The notes: generated by a model from the sequence alone, not told the origin. A DNA stretch of 64,000 bases from Ascaphus truei (GCA_036426205.1 WSYH01000840.1:1-64000), one strand, 5' to 3'. Positions 31,441 through 43,660 are shown, numbered from the stretch's first letter. Made by a program: numbers and translations.

Positions 31441-32480
31441 ACTTCTACAAGAATGGTAAATACAAATTTCGTTACGCCTTTACTCAAATTATATATGTGT
31501 ACATTAATAATATACACCATTTGTTAGCCAAATGAGTGGATACAGCTTAACATTGCAGACATGTAGCGTGCACAAAGACATTATTTCCTATAACAATATA
31601 CTACATGACGAATCATTAGTACACATTGGTGACGGAGTCCTAAATCCTAGATTATTATTGCTTTTAAAGTATCATTTCAACATGTTACACTAACTGTAAC
31701 ACACACACACACACCTCATTGTTTAGCATTCAACATATAAAAACAAAGTGTCGCCCACATATGACGTGGGAACGTGGTCATGTCCCAAGGCGTCCTTAAA
31801 AAGGTTGCCAATGCAAGGCCCACCCCCAACCGACGTGCGCGCATGAAACAGTATTGGCTGTGCCCGTAGCTTATTGTTGCGGTCAGTGCAGTGTGTCATG
31901 CGCGCGTGTTGGTGGGGCGGTGCGTGCACAGCGCTGGAGGCCAATGTTCATTCAGTGGGAGGGGTGTTTGCGTGCATTTCACGGTGCCTTAACATGACAT
32001 CACACGTATTTTGTTCGCTCATTGGCTGATCGTCTGTTTTGGCCGTGGGCACACGTCCGTTTACAAAGTTTAGATATGTACGTGTGTAGAAGTGAATTTG
32101 TTTCGCTTCCATATCATAACTTTCAGCCATACTGCTAGCAGCACCATGGAGGGACATGTATTGAACGCACAGCGTACACATCGTTTTGCGCATGTGCTAA
32201 AACTTAGTCCACACATTCGTGACGTGCGCGCGCAACAGACGTTGTGCGCGCACATTATTATATATACAGGCACAGGAACAAACATATCAGCAGTAATGCC
32301 AGCAACGCCATTTGAAAAATGAGATAGTTCTGTATCTTTAGTTTTATCCTTGCAGTTTAAACATATACGTTATTTATGCGTGAATATCCACAATCCTATA
32401 GAGATGTGTTAAGCGTTGTCATGCTGAAACATAGATAAATGTGCCATCTTTGAACATCATGTGTTTGCTGTATTTCACAG

Positions 32481-32545
32481 ATGTCGAGGATGAATACATG
32501 GGACCAATGTATGATTTCAGATGGGACAATCGTTATATTAGATGA
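32481..32545 (+). pseudogene. Candidate last exon of the forkhead gene, copy 2
   Basis: Encodes the same short acidic and aromatic end as 28,127-28,191 with no amino-acid change, although the neighbouring non-coding sequence has changed. This mild conservation supports an exon. Confidence 0.4.
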
Positions 32546-32792
32546 TTGTGATGACTAGCGAACAACTATTATAATAAATATGTAACAATGCTTTCAATGA
32601 TTGGTGCGCAGATTAACAATTACTACATAATGTTATCCTAGTGTGCAAATATTTACTATGCACTTAATTATCATAATGATTTTGCTAAGCACTGAAGTTA
32701 GATCTTATATTCATAAATTTTAAATTTCTACTAACATTATATGTATTGCCATGTGATATATGCAACTAACATTATCACTCAGCAAACACATC

Positions 32793-33512
32793 AGATGTAA
32801 CCTAATTGTTTTTACATAGGCAATGTCTTTGCCAAATTTCTGCCCTTACTCCAGGTAGTGGCTCATTACGGGTGCGTTCATGCTCATCAGGTGAGCAGAG
32901 CTCCCCTGTCAATCAGGGGAGTGACTGCTCACACTGTGGGAATGATATCACTTCCGGGTGGGTTAGTATTTCAGCTGACACGGCAGCAGGTAAAATGTAC
33001 TCTTTGAGAAAGGCCTGTTGCGGCTGAAACACGTTAGAGTTGCGGGGGGTGCCTCCCTCTCTCTCTTTTTTAACTTCCATGTTATAATAAAGAAGATTTT
33101 TTTACAGCACTGTCCAGCCTTGTTACCTTGCTGCGCGGCTGTGACTGCTGTCTTTCCTCCCCGGTGAGGTTATTTCTACCATACAGTTTGGAGCAGGCCG
33201 CAGATCAGACGGATTTAAAGACATATGTGAGTCATTTATTCCTCATTTGTTCCTTCATTGTGGAGTCCCCAAGGCATTGTGGGTTACACTATGCATGATT
33301 AAAGGGGTCTGGGTGGGTCCACGGACTTCCCCCTGACATCCCTAGACAATCACTGCTATACCACATACCTAATAGGGGTCATTTCATATTGTTCCTCCAC
33401 ACCCTGTCCATCTGGACACAGCAGCATTCTTTATTAGTCAATGTGGTTTTTAAACAAAGCCCTGCAGCACTGGCTTATTGAGTGGTGAATGTCCCTCAAT
33501 GTTCTCTCTACC
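32793..33512 (+). mobile_element. PLE-like leader segment inserted in duplication copy 2
   Basis: The segment replaces 28,437-29,375 of copy 1. It holds a hammerhead-like fold at 32,999-33,040 and an AATAAAGAAG end, and has no coding frame. Its layout resembles 6,413-6,930. The borders are where similarity between the duplication copies stops. Confidence 0.5.
32999..33040 (+). ncRNA. Hammerhead-like ribozyme motif, core altered
   Basis: Stem I pairs ACTCT with AGAGT perfectly. The core is TTGAGAA (expected CTGANGA), stem II is A(G)GCC/GGCT with one bulge, then GAAA, a minimal stem III ACACGT and T. Cleavage would follow T 33,035. Confidence 0.5.
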
Positions 33513-34072
33513 TATCCTGTAACTATACCTGTATCGAGGTTTGCAAATCTTATTACAGATGTGAATTCAAATACATACCATGAGCAGTCCTTGGAGTGAT
33601 ATACCTTGAAAAAGAAAACATGAATGAATATAAATCATTGTCATGACATGTTCATTACGTTAAGCAACACACAGAAGTGACACTTTTGTATGTGATATGA
33701 AACAAAATCTAAAATACGTCAAATATGATCTTAAATACACAATAGTCTACATCATGTCACACTCCAAAAGAAAAATTGTATGTAACCAAATTGCACTAGC
33801 TATTGGCTATCGACATAGTAGGTTTATTGTGTATGCATAACCAAAAAAAGCATGTACAGAAAATATAGATTTAGTATACATTATTTCCTCACGTACAGAC
33901 AACACCTTTTAGTGGTAAGAAGTATAATACAACCTGTTGATGAATGACACATGCAATTGTCCACACAGCAGAGAAGAGAAAGGTGTGAGAACCATATTCA
34001 TCTGTTTCCTAAGTGAATGGTATTTGGACACATGTATTTATCATTACAATGAATTAATACATCTATGAAGTA

Positions 34073-35204
34073 CTATGAACATATATGTATTTGCTTACAA
34101 GAAAAAAATGTGTTTATGACATTCCGACGTGTCTCCACACCACAGGCTGTTTGCTCAGTGTCAGCTGGTAAATTTACGGGATGCTCCTCCTCCAAGCCCT
34201 GACGTATGTCTGTTTCTAAATTATTGCGGAGTGCCAGATTGTGCAAAATGCAACATGCAATTATAATATCTGACACTTTAGCAGGCTTATATTGAAGTGC
34301 CCCACCAGTTCTATCTAAACACCTGAATCGTGTTTTCAGAAGCCCAAATGTCCTCTCTATGTCGGATTGTGTAGATATATGTGCCATATTATACCTCTCC
34401 TCTGATTCACATTGAGGGTTTGCCACCGGGGTCAACAGCCACGGCATAATTCCGTATCCTGAGTCACCTATAATCCATCGTGCACAAATATGATACAATT
34501 TGTGTTAACATTATTACATTCAACAGTTCATAGAAAAACAAGAGTTGCTTGTTAACACATCATAATATGTACTCACCCACCAGCCAACCAGGTCCAAAAT
34601 AGCCTTCTTTGAAAGCATGGAAGACTGATGAGTTTCTCAGGATAGAGGAATCGTGACTGCAACCAGGGAATTTGGCTACCACATGCATAATCTTCATCAT
34701 GGCATCGCATACCACCTGTACATTCAGGGAATGGTAGTGCTAATGATTGGGGTAAGCATGCTCACTCTGACTAGGCGGGATCAAAGCAACATGGGTGCAA
34801 TCTATTGCACCCATCACACATGGTATCCCGGCTATGGCATAAAAGCCATTCCTCACTTCCAGCCACTCTGTGTGCTCTGTAGGAAAATGAATATAATTCC
34901 TAGTGTGTCTATTCAGTGCACATAGAAACTGGGTAAAGGCCTGCGAGAATGTAGATTGCGAGACCCCGCCCACTATGCCCACAGTTGTCTGGAATGACGC
35001 GGAAGCAAGATAATGTAATGAGCACAACATTTTAACAAGGCCAGGGATTGCATGACCTCTGGCTGTCACAAAATCTAAATCTACACGTATCTCTTCATAA
35101 AGAGCTAAGATTGCTGCTGAACTCAAATGATACTGACTTATAATCTCCTCCTCACTCATCCCATCTAACATGGTTCTCTCCCTGTACCAACGAGGATGAG
35201 GCAC
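34073..35204 (-). pseudogene. PIF/Harbinger DDE nuclease (HARBI1-like transposase), one in-frame stop
   Basis: Two exons, 35,204-34,577 and 34,467-34,073, joined by a 109-bp GT-AG intron in exact phase (LVG/DSGYG). Total about 340 residues, the usual size. N-terminal helices (MSEEEIISQYHLSSAAILAL) precede the RNase H-like DDE core: VMGAIDCTHV (first Asp), PGCSHDSSILRNS (second Asp), DIERTFGLLKTRFRCL (Glu), then IIIACCILHNLAL. All three catalytic residues are present. The only lesion seen is a TAG after SEHAYPNH (34,740-34,742). It cuts and pastes the element at 3-bp targets together with the Myb-like protein encoded at 16.6-22.5 kb, which points toward it. Confidence 0.8.
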
Positions 35205-36379
35205 AACTTCTCTCCTCTCTCATCTCCTCTCATCTCCTTGCCCTCTCCCTCTCCACTCTGTGTCCCTGTCCCTGTCTCTGTCCCTGTCCCTTCCTTGGCC
35301 TGTGACATCCTGTCCCTCAGCTAGCCTCTCCTTTAATAGAATCTTCCTCCATCTCATGAACATTCGTATCATTTTCAGGTCTGTAGCTGTCAATGCACAG
35401 GTAATTGGCCTCCTTTAAATACCTATGCGATGATGTCAGGTGACTTGATGAAGTGCAAGGTGTTACATTAACATATCCAAGTAGTTAACTCCAAACGGGT
35501 ATCCAGTACGAATTAAAAGGATTATTTATGTGTTTTCACCAGGCAATCATGATAGTTGACAATTATGTAACGTTAAGCTTTGTACAACAATTTATTTGCA
35601 AGTATTTATGGAATGTGTAATGCATGTACCACTTCTGAACGCAACACTCAGTCATCTCATTAGGATACAACCATGACATTGACGTTGAAAAACTACGTTG
35701 CAACATGTCTAATTTTGCATGTTATTGTCACATGTTTACATGAACTAATTGTTATGTGCATATGCATAATTTAATGCCATCAGGATACTTGCTATTGATT
35801 ATGTTTCAATCGTGTAAAAATAAGTAACTATTATAGATCTGTGTATAACTTAGATTGAAGTGATTATAATGCATCGTGTACAATGTAAATATGCAATGTT
35901 ATTGAGTGTCCAATGCTGACGTCATCAAAAGAGGGAGGTTACAAAGTACATGTAAACATGAAAACAAACAGCTACATTTACTTTTGATCATGCGTTACAC
36001 ATTCAAAGCATTCTCTAATGTATATCAACATTACTATACGCTGGATCTGCTAGATGTGTGAAATCTGTTACATCATATAATAATTTGAAGCACACTTAAG
36101 TAACATGTTTCATATTATGTGACCTCTTCCTTTAAGAGTTTACTATAGGAGTTTACCTTGACACATCATAACATTAAGATTAATGTGACAGGCAAATCAT
36201 CATAACATAGAAAAGTACAATGTTCTGCCAATAATAAACGTAAGCGGTGACACGATGAAGTGAATCACATCGACACTGTAATGCCAAGCACTTTTTTATT
36301 AGGAGCAATAGAACGTAAACACTCCTATAAAGTTATAAGTCCCTGCTCCATTGGCTCCATTGATGTAGAGATGAGCTAT
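35205..36379. other. Non-coding A/T-rich right part of the Harbinger element
   Basis: 35,215-35,345 is C/T-rich (CCCTGTCCCTGTCTCTGTCC), likely the 5' region of the nuclease gene. The rest shows no coding frame or named repeat. Confidence 0.45.
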
Positions 36380-36690
36380 TTTTTCTAAGTGCCGTCACGG
36401 CAACCTTGCCGATCCTTCTCCCCTCCAACTTGCCAACTTTAGTTGGCGGGACAAATTGCCGTAGAAATCTCAATTTTTGAGTGCCGATCAGCACCGATAA
36501 GCTGATCGGGGCTACTAGAATACAGCCGATTTCAAAAAGTGCCGAAAAGTGCCGATAAGTGGGTTATCGGCAGCCGCATGCCGATAAATTTTTATCGGGA
36601 AGACAAAATGCCAATTTTGACCACTTATCGGCGCTTACTGAATCTCAAATGCAATTTTGGCGGGAAAATGCCGATAAAAGCCTTATCGGT
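36380..36690. repeat. Subterminal GCCGATAA-rich region of the Harbinger element
   Basis: At least ten words of the type GCCGATAA or TTATCGGC occur in both directions within 310 bp of the right end. Fewer such words occur inside the left end (16,080-16,245). Such clusters often bind the transposon proteins. Confidence 0.65.
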
Positions 36691-36708
36691 GCTTACTGCA
36701 TGAGTCCC
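36687..36708 (-). repeat. Right terminal inverted repeat of the Harbinger element
   Basis: CGGTGCTTACTGCATGAGTC plus CC, inverse of the left end and of the element end at 332-353. The TAT duplication follows. Confidence 0.75.
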
Positions 36709-36711
36709 TAT

Positions 36712-37073
36712 CTCTTTGCTCGATTGTTCGATTACGAGTATTGTTAAATCAAACTAGCATTTGTTGAGGGTAGCTATCCACTTTTTGCAGAACTCAACAT
36801 CACTGCATCCTATAGTGGGCTGATTTTTAATTCTAAAGCCTCTAGGCAGCACTTCTCTTTGTGATAGTGAGAGAGTGTGACTCCATGCTGAAAAATGTCT
36901 ATCTCCCATTTCTTGAGTTTAACCAGATCATTATAGACATCCAATGCATTGTCCGGTACCAAAACAGATTCAAATGTCTCAGTATATCTTATCTTGGCTA
37001 TTTCAGCATCACTGAATCCTGTTGTATCTGACAGTGTGGAAAAGATCCTGGTAAAATCAGCAAATTCATCCAT
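36712..37073 (-). pseudogene. PLE copy 3: N-terminal part, 5' side of the Harbinger insertion
   Basis: From 37,073 on the minus strand: MDEFADFTRIFSTLSDTTGF, ALDVYNDLVKLKKWEIDIF and LSHYHKE, then one frameshift to LPRGFRIKNQPTIGCSDV and EFCKKWIATLNKC with a TAG, ending EQSSKE at the insertion. It matches the N-terminal block of PLE copy 2 (IPRGLRIKKSPTF). The last codon before TAT continues in frame with VKIKGDID at 16,061 on the other side. Confidence 0.65.
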
Positions 37074-37374
37074 GTATGAAGTATATCGTCACAAATGTTT
37101 AAAAACAAGGTGATAGCATAAATTAGATGTATCCGTTCCACTGCATATGCAATGCAGGGAACCCAAAATAGTTCAAGATAGAGTGCACGGTTCATATAAG
37201 ACCAAACAATGAAAGCAACAACCAGCATCCAGTTATATAAAAAAAATCCAGATGCTAATCCCATATGAGAAAATAATAGGGGTATTACCAGATTGACGTC
37301 CAGCAATTAGGAGACAGCACACCAGGAATGATTTTCAAAAAGTAGTTTTGTATTGTAGAAAAATACAGGCACCT
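37074..37374. other. PLE copy 3 leader
   Basis: Non-coding sequence between the hammerhead motif and the first recognisable PLE residues, probably the 5' untranslated region. 37,306-36,998 holds a minus-strand frame without known features. Confidence 0.4.
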
Positions 37375-37418
37375 CAGCCAATGTTTCGGTCTGCATAGAG
37401 CGACCTTCCTCAGGGCTG
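37375..37418 (-). ncRNA. Hammerhead ribozyme, consensus core
   Basis: On the minus strand: stem I CAGCC/GGCTG (5 of 5 pairs), core CTGAGGA (fits CTGANGA), stem II GGTC/GACC, GAAA, minimal stem III A-CA-T and cleavage site T. It lies upstream of the minus-strand PLE reading frame, where PLE ribozymes are known to occur. All catalytic positions are present. Confidence 0.7.
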
Positions 37419-37904
37419 TGCAATGGTCAAATGACTGTGACTTATATTTATACCACCACCAAGTGCATCATAGCACCCAATCAACCAATAGAAGCCTTAA
37501 AAAGCCCGCAAAATTGATCACCTTTTGTCAAAGGCAGCCTTACCTGTAAGATTGCAGGTAAATGTCATGTGGAGCTTCCTCACTCGTTGGATTGGCCGGA
37601 TGCCAGAACGCGTGTACTACGGAGGTCACCTGGTATAAGCATTTGCCTCCCCATCATGGATACGCATGCGCAAGCCCGCACAGCATCATAGACACTGCTT
37701 GTTCGCTACATGTGCGCCACAACAACCGCCCGCGATGCAGGCAATGTACTGCGCATGTGCACACCAAAGCGTCTGACGCAGCTATGGGAACCCGTGTCCA
37801 CTAGCCTGGAGATGAGGAAGCACAATACTTAGGCTAATACTAAGTGTAGTGACAGCTCAAACAAAGACAGTTTGTCTCATTTTTATATGAGTACATGGTG
37901 CCTA
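37419..37904. other. PLE-like leader upstream sequence, no gene
   Basis: Contains CpG and GCATGCGC-type words at about 37,664-37,673 and 37,751-37,760, as in other PLE leaders here. No coding frame supported. Confidence 0.35.
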
Positions 37905-37957
37905 CTGCTGCGGCCGAGTTTATTCGAGCATTTGCCCGTTCTCGGCCGCAGCAGTAG
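37902..37957. repeat. Perfect 17-bp inverted repeat with 22-bp loop
   Basis: CTACTGCTGCGGCCGAG (37,902-37,918) is exactly inverted at 37,941-37,957. It replaces most of the expected MITE left terminus. Confidence 0.75.
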
Positions 37958-38204
37958 CCTGGCGCGCGCCGGAGGGTGACGGGCGCGCGCCGAAGCAGCA
38001 GAAGAGCGCCCTCCGATCGGGGCGCTCTCCCTCCCGCTGCCGGGTCCGCCGGGTCCCTTGGAAACCCCTGCCGCCGTCCCCCACATCGCGGGACACCAGG
38101 GCTCCCTCGGTGACGCGCGGCACGCCGAGGGGCGGCCACTAGCAAGCCGGGAAATCTCCCGGCTTGCGGATCTGGCCGATGAGCAATAAAGTGTGTCGGT
38201 AGTG
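37905..38204. mobile_element. CACTGGCGACAC-family MITE, left end altered
   Basis: The right end, read inverted, is CACTACCGACACACTTTATT before TA 38,205-38,206. The left end keeps only TTTATTCGAGC behind a G/C-rich hairpin. The interior is very G/C-rich, which produces spurious ORFs. Confidence 0.55.
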
Positions 38205-38329
38205 TATATTAATGGAACTTATTGTTTCTGCAATGGGCACATATAATGTATTATACAATGTTTTTACACTTGCAGCATCAAACTGTCTTTGTTTGAGCTG
38301 TCACTACAAAGCTTGATGTGTCATGTGTA

Positions 38330-39835
38330 TAGTATTAGCCATGGTGCTACTTATATGCTTCTTTAAGCAAGTGTGTCTTAAGGTGGGTCTTAAAGGTGGA
38401 TAGAGAAGGTGCTAGTCAGGTATTGAGGGGAAGGGCATTCCAGAGATATGGGGCAGTCATTGAGAAAGGTTTAAGGTGGGAGAGGGTTTTATATACAAAG
38501 AGGGTAGAGAGAAGAAATCCTTGACCAGAACACAAGAGTTGGGATGGTGCATAGCGTGAAATTAGGGCTGAGATGTAACAAGTGGCAGAAGAGTGTAAAG
38601 CTTTAAAAGTGAGGAGGAGAATTGAGTGTGAGATGCGGGATTTGATGGGAAGCCAGGAGAGTGATTTCAGCAGGGGAAACGCTGTGACAGATTAAGAAAA
38701 AAGTAGAGTGATTCTGGCAGCATTGTTAAGGATAGATTATAGGGGAGAGTGGTGAGAGGCAGAAAGACAAGACAGCAGGTGGTTACAGTAATCGAGACGG
38801 GAGAGAATGAGGGCCTGAGTCAAAGTTTTATCAGTCGAGTAACAGATGAAAAGGCGTTTTTTTGTAATATTGCGGAGGAAAAAGCACCAGGTTATAGATA
38901 CGTTTTGAATGTGAGGGGAGAATGTGAGAGAGGAGTCGAGTGTGACCCCTTTGCTGCGTGCTTGGGCTACTGGGTGATTGATAGTACTTATAACAGTAAT
39001 GTGGAAGGAGGTAGTAGGGCCAGGTTTGGGAAGAAGTATGAGGAGCTCTGTTTTTTCCATGTTAAATTTGAGTCGGCGTAGGGCCGTCCAGGATGATATT
39101 GCAAATAGACATTCAGAAACTTTGGTCTGTGAAGCAGGTGTAAGGTCAGGGGTTGAAAAGAAAATGTGTGTGTTGTTACCATAGAGGTGATATTTAAACC
39201 CAAGAGATGTGATTAGGACACCTAGACAAAGTGTGCATAGAGAGAAGAGAAGAGGTCCCAGGACAGAGCCCTGGGGTACCTCAACAGAGAGGTCGATTGA
39301 GGAGGTGTTAGCAAAAGTACGATGGGAGAGATAGGAGGAGAACCAGGATAGAGCTTTGTTCCGAATACAAAAAGTGGAGAATGTGAAGGAGAAGAGGGTG
39401 GTTCACAGTGTCAAATGTTGCATGGAGGTCGAGTAATATAAGCAGAGTGTAATGACCTCTGTCTTTGGCAGCATGGAGGTCATTAGTTATTTTAGTGATT
39501 GCTGTTTCAGTCAAGTGAGCAGTACGGAAGCCAGTTGAGGGTCTAGGAGAGAATAGGTGTTGAGAAAATGGAGCAAACGAGAGAATACAATACATTCAAG
39601 AAGTTTAGAGGCAAAAGGCAGGAGGGTGGCAGGTCGATAGTTAGAAAGACAGGTATGGTCAAGCTTGCTGTTTATCTGTAATGGTATAATTGTTGCGTGT
39701 TTGAAGGAGGGGGGAAAGGTACCAGAGAAGAGGGAGGAGTTCAAAATCTATGTGAGCATAGGGATTATATTAGGAGCGAGAAGTTTTAAGAGATGGGAGG
39801 GAATGGGGTCAAGAGGGAAGGTGGTTGTCACGGGA
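38330..39835 (-). pseudogene. L2-type LINE reverse transcriptase remnant
   Basis: On the minus strand from 39,744: FKHATIIPLQI, LSNYRPATLLPFASKLLE (RT block), then TAITKITNDLHAA and LLILLDLHATFDTVNHPLL (motif A with Asp kept), a decayed [13 protein letters not shown] and YHLYG-N (motif C, Asp pair lost), and 39,060-38,737 with LLPKPGPTTSFHITV, GVTLDSSLTFSPHIQN and LILSRLDYCN. This is the usual end of L2/Rex-like LINE proteins. Many frameshifts. The 5' half is absent. 38,330-38,737 is the 3' tail. Confidence 0.7.
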
Positions 39836-41400
39836 GACCAGGGTTATTAACACCTTTTATACCAGGATCATATGATTGAGCAAGACAAAGAGGTAAAATA
39901 AATTGTAATTTATTCCATGAAAATTCATACACACAATGGTTCACAATTTGCAATGAAAAACACACTTTCTGGGATCTGGGCTAATGAACTAAACTTTCCT
40001 AGAATTACATGTTAACAAACGACATCTGTTCAAGTCCTTTCCAATGACCGGGAGGTACTCACAAAAGTCCTGGAACACTATTCGGCGTGCAATTCCAGCC
40101 GCAACAGCTACATTCCGTTTTTAGAACTTCGACCCTGAAAAGCGAGACTTAGAACATTTCTTGAGTTTAAATCGTTGAAGCTGGCTTGTGTCTATTTCTT
40201 CCAGAGCATCTATAAATTTGCCGCTGTTGGTTTGGCTTTTTGAATCTGACGTCCTGATTGGCTGCAAGGTTTCTTATAGGTTTTGGAGTCCCATTCACCA
40301 ACTACTATAGCCAATCAGCGCTTGGGAATTTCCCTGCCAGTCTACAAGTACCACCGATTTGCCGGTATTCTGATGCCAGGTGGATACCTTCTCCAATTCT
40401 GCTAACGGGCAGGCACCATCCTGGCACCTCTGCCTGTTAGTATATTGAGCCCCCCATTGTTCCAGGCTTCGCAAAGTCTGGGAATGGGAAAATTGTGGCC
40501 GGATAGCCCTTTGTGCTATCATGGGGGTACTTGAGTGTAACTCCTGTACTCCGCCTGCCCTAACACCTTGGAATCCCTGGGGCTTTCAAGTCTGGGACCC
40601 GAGTAGACACAGTGGCACTAAACACAAAAAACAAAACTGTGCGCTACTACCTAACTACCTATAAAGTTTAAATGTATATATATATATACAGTGCAGTGAC
40701 TATACCATCAATTTAGTGATAAAAATTTATAAAAAATTAAACCACAACTCCCACAGTGAGATAATTATAAATTATAAATTAAATAATTAGTGCCACATAA
40801 CCGTGTTGGGGATAATGGCGTCTGCAGCTGTAAACGCAGGGGTGGCTCAGCACCCCACACACACTAAGAGAATGGAAACAAAAGAAAACAGCGCACAACG
40901 CCAAATAGTGAAGCAAATTCAACAATATATTATAGAATTAAAAAGGTGGTAATATATCTGCGTACATGAAAAAAGTTGGTAAAAGGCATGTAGTGTGTAT
41001 CACACTGTTTACCACTCGGCGGCTGTTAGCTGTAGATTCAGGTGCTTGCTTCCCTCTGCTGCTGCAGCTCAGTTGATTCTGGGGCAGGACGTCAGTCTTT
41101 TCACTCCCAAGGGGATTTCCCTTCATGCAGCCAGGTTCAGCAGCTGGTACTGGGGCTCGGTGAAATCGCTCCTGCTTCCTGGCCGATATGAAGCTGCTCC
41201 TGTACCTCGGCAGGTGTATCCTCTGCACAGAGGTTAAAACGCAGCCTACACTGTTTTGCTGTCACCATTGGAAGACCGGATGCACCTACCGGAGGAGGTA
41301 TACCATGGAGACCATCCAGATGTGAGTAATACTACTCTTACACCCTTTACACCTTTTATTGTTCCACAGCGATAAATATGACTGGACACTAGCTAGTGGG
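39836..41400. other. Unclassified non-coding sequence
   Basis: 39,826 begins TGTCACGGGAGACCAGGG, which may be a repeat terminus. 40,610-40,990 is A/T-rich with TA runs, and 41,000-41,250 is a moderately G/C-rich piece that may be a PLE leader. No gene is supported. Confidence 0.35.
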
Positions 41401-43049
41401 AGTTGTTACTTACATTAGTGGAACTCCATCCAGGCCATCGTGTCATAGTGGAAATAGGTGTCATATCCAATTGGATTTTTTGGTTCAATTCTCCTGGTAC
41501 CCCTAGGATCTCTACAGATGGAATTATTCTGTTAAAGGACTTTATTGTCGTTTTGATCTATGTTTTTGAGCACCATACAGCATTTTTTACACTAGGTGGT
41601 TCTTGTCATACCTGACCAGGATATTTGTGTTTAATGCAGAAAGCACAAACGTGCAAAAAATGTTGTGCAATAAATTGTTTACACTATTAGAGTTGTGTTC
41701 TACTTTTTGTTCTGATAGTAGACATGCTATGAGGGTGAGCATTTTCAATGCCATTGGACCTAGAATTATGATATTTCTAACCCCAACATATGCTCTGTGA
41801 GATGGATTATAGGACAGTTATATTAGGAGAGGCTTATATTTATTACAATGCAGCCAATACACTCAACCATGACGGGATTTTTGGTGTTATATTTAAGAAG
41901 TACAATTTAGAACAATGTAGAATATAACAATTTGCAATAGAACAAACTATGTTCATAGAAGAATTATTAGCACACTTTCAAATTATTACTCCTACAGGAT
42001 CTTACGACACAAATGGTCTCAGGTTTCAATGCATCTTCATGATGCTTAATTAAGGAAATAATGATGAATATTATTATACATTTAAACAGTAATGAGGCCT
42101 GAGGAAAAACTGAAAATTCTATTTAAATCATATTAGTCTACCAGTCTTGACAATACTTTAACTTAAGTGGAATACATGTAATTTTCCCTTTAACAATTTA
42201 TTTTTTTGACACACAATTCATCAAGTCCCGGTATAGGTTACAGTACTTGATACGGCATTAACTCCCATTAACGGCAATGGGAGTTAACGCCGAATTTCAT
42301 GTCCTCTGACCCGTACTGGAGTTTAATGAATCTGCTTTCTGCTGATTTTGTGTAGGTCGTGATACCCTTTGATACATTTTTGAGATACCATGTCATATGA
42401 CTAAGCACTCATTAATATAGATTTAGTAGATACTCCTCAAAGGCACATAATCTGTAATAATAAAGATGGCACTTAACAAGTGAGAATTTTCTATTCAAGT
42501 GCTAATTTGGTTGCAGGTAAGACTACATACGTACTCATTACTTGTGTAACATTTATTTATCCTAGTACCAAAGAAAGGATGCACACGTGCACACACATTG
42601 CACACACTTACACACACATTAACACAAATGTTTATAATCTATTTATTTTAGGGATTGAACATGTAAACCTTTAGGGATTTGCCCTCAATAGCATGACATT
42701 TCATTATTTAAGTCCGATTCGTAACAATTGTTTATCTGCCTGAAATAAAGATTAGTGGTGTAAATAGTATGAATAAATCAGAACTATTCTATTTTCTGGA
42801 TTGAATTTCAATGAGTAAATCAAATTTCACCTCTTTAGCCTTCTTAGATTGGCATGTCATGATTTTAAGCAAGCAGCAAAACAAACCTCTGGGAGGCATA
42901 CAATCAAAAAAGTCAAAGAGCCAATATAACATGTCCTTGTTTAGAAACATGCATCCAAGAACTAACTCAACATTTGTCTTGTGTCTTTCATTTGAATTGA
43001 ATAATTCTTGAATTTCTAACACAAATGTTCAAAGCTTTGTTAGTACAAA
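41401..43049. other. Unclassified A/T-rich sequence
   Basis: No coding frame, repeat boundary or RNA is recognised. It is the longest stretch of the window not assigned to an element, and may be old host intergenic DNA. Confidence 0.4.
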
Positions 43050-43660
43050 CACGGTTTCTACAGGTCCATGTCTTCTATACTACTTGACATTATAGTGTCA
43101 ATAATTCTGAATTCTGCCTTTGGATTTCTGTGACACAGGTCCATTATGTGTGCAGAATTTGCATTAAATGGAGGTTGCCAAATTCTTGACCATTCCTCTA
43201 GTCTACTGTACCTAAATCTTTAAACATTTGTTTACCCCCTCTACTGTGTCAATCCTGTTGCAGATCTTTGTGACATCTGCAAAAAGACATACTTTCCCTT
43301 CAGGACTATTTGTAATTTCATTATGGAATTAAAGAGCACCTTCTCAGTGCAAATCTGTGAAGTACTCCGCTGGCTACCCCATCCTCTGATTGTACTGTAC
43401 CCATTTACGACTCTCTGTTGCCAATCCATCAATCAATGTCTTATCCATTTAATCACCATTGAATTCAGTCCCAAGCATTGAAACTTTTTTATCAGTCATC
43501 AGTGGGGAACCTTATCAAATGCCTTGCCACATGAACTACATCTACTGCTCCACCCGGAACTATTACCTTTGTCACCTAGCCAAAAAATCATTTAACTTTG
43601 TTTGACATTATCTGCCTGGGATCTTGTACTGTAACTTTAGATATACTTTAGACGTACAAT
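43050..43660 (-). pseudogene. CR1-like LINE RT remnant, heavily decayed
   Basis: On the minus strand: CGKAFDKVPH (the FDKVPH block of CR1-like RTs, motif A side), then IRHWLMDWQQRVVNG, SEGKVCLFADVTKI (motif C, with V for the second Asp) and RIDTVEGVNK. Frequent stops. The clade call rests on these blocks only. Confidence 0.5.

Larger units (their letters stand above)
30443..33868 (+). repeat. Direct duplication, copy 2 (contains forkhead gene copy 2)
   Basis: Matches 26,075-29,745 in the same orientation, about 4.37 kb downstream. 32,793-33,512 is not homologous and interrupts it. The copies differ by scattered substitutions and short indels, several at CpG sites. Confidence 0.75.

Noticed and set aside
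37840..38145. Three overlapping minus-strand Arg/Pro/Gly-rich ORFs
   Set aside because: Located in the very G/C-rich MITE interior with no domain; open frames expected from lack of A/T.
39826..40620. LTR of an endogenous retroelement
   Set aside because: Begins TGTCACGGG but no matching second repeat, primer site or coding part is seen.
42480..43022. Short ORFs around 42.5-43.0 kb
   Set aside because: No motif, biased composition or conservation; chance frames in A/T-rich DNA.
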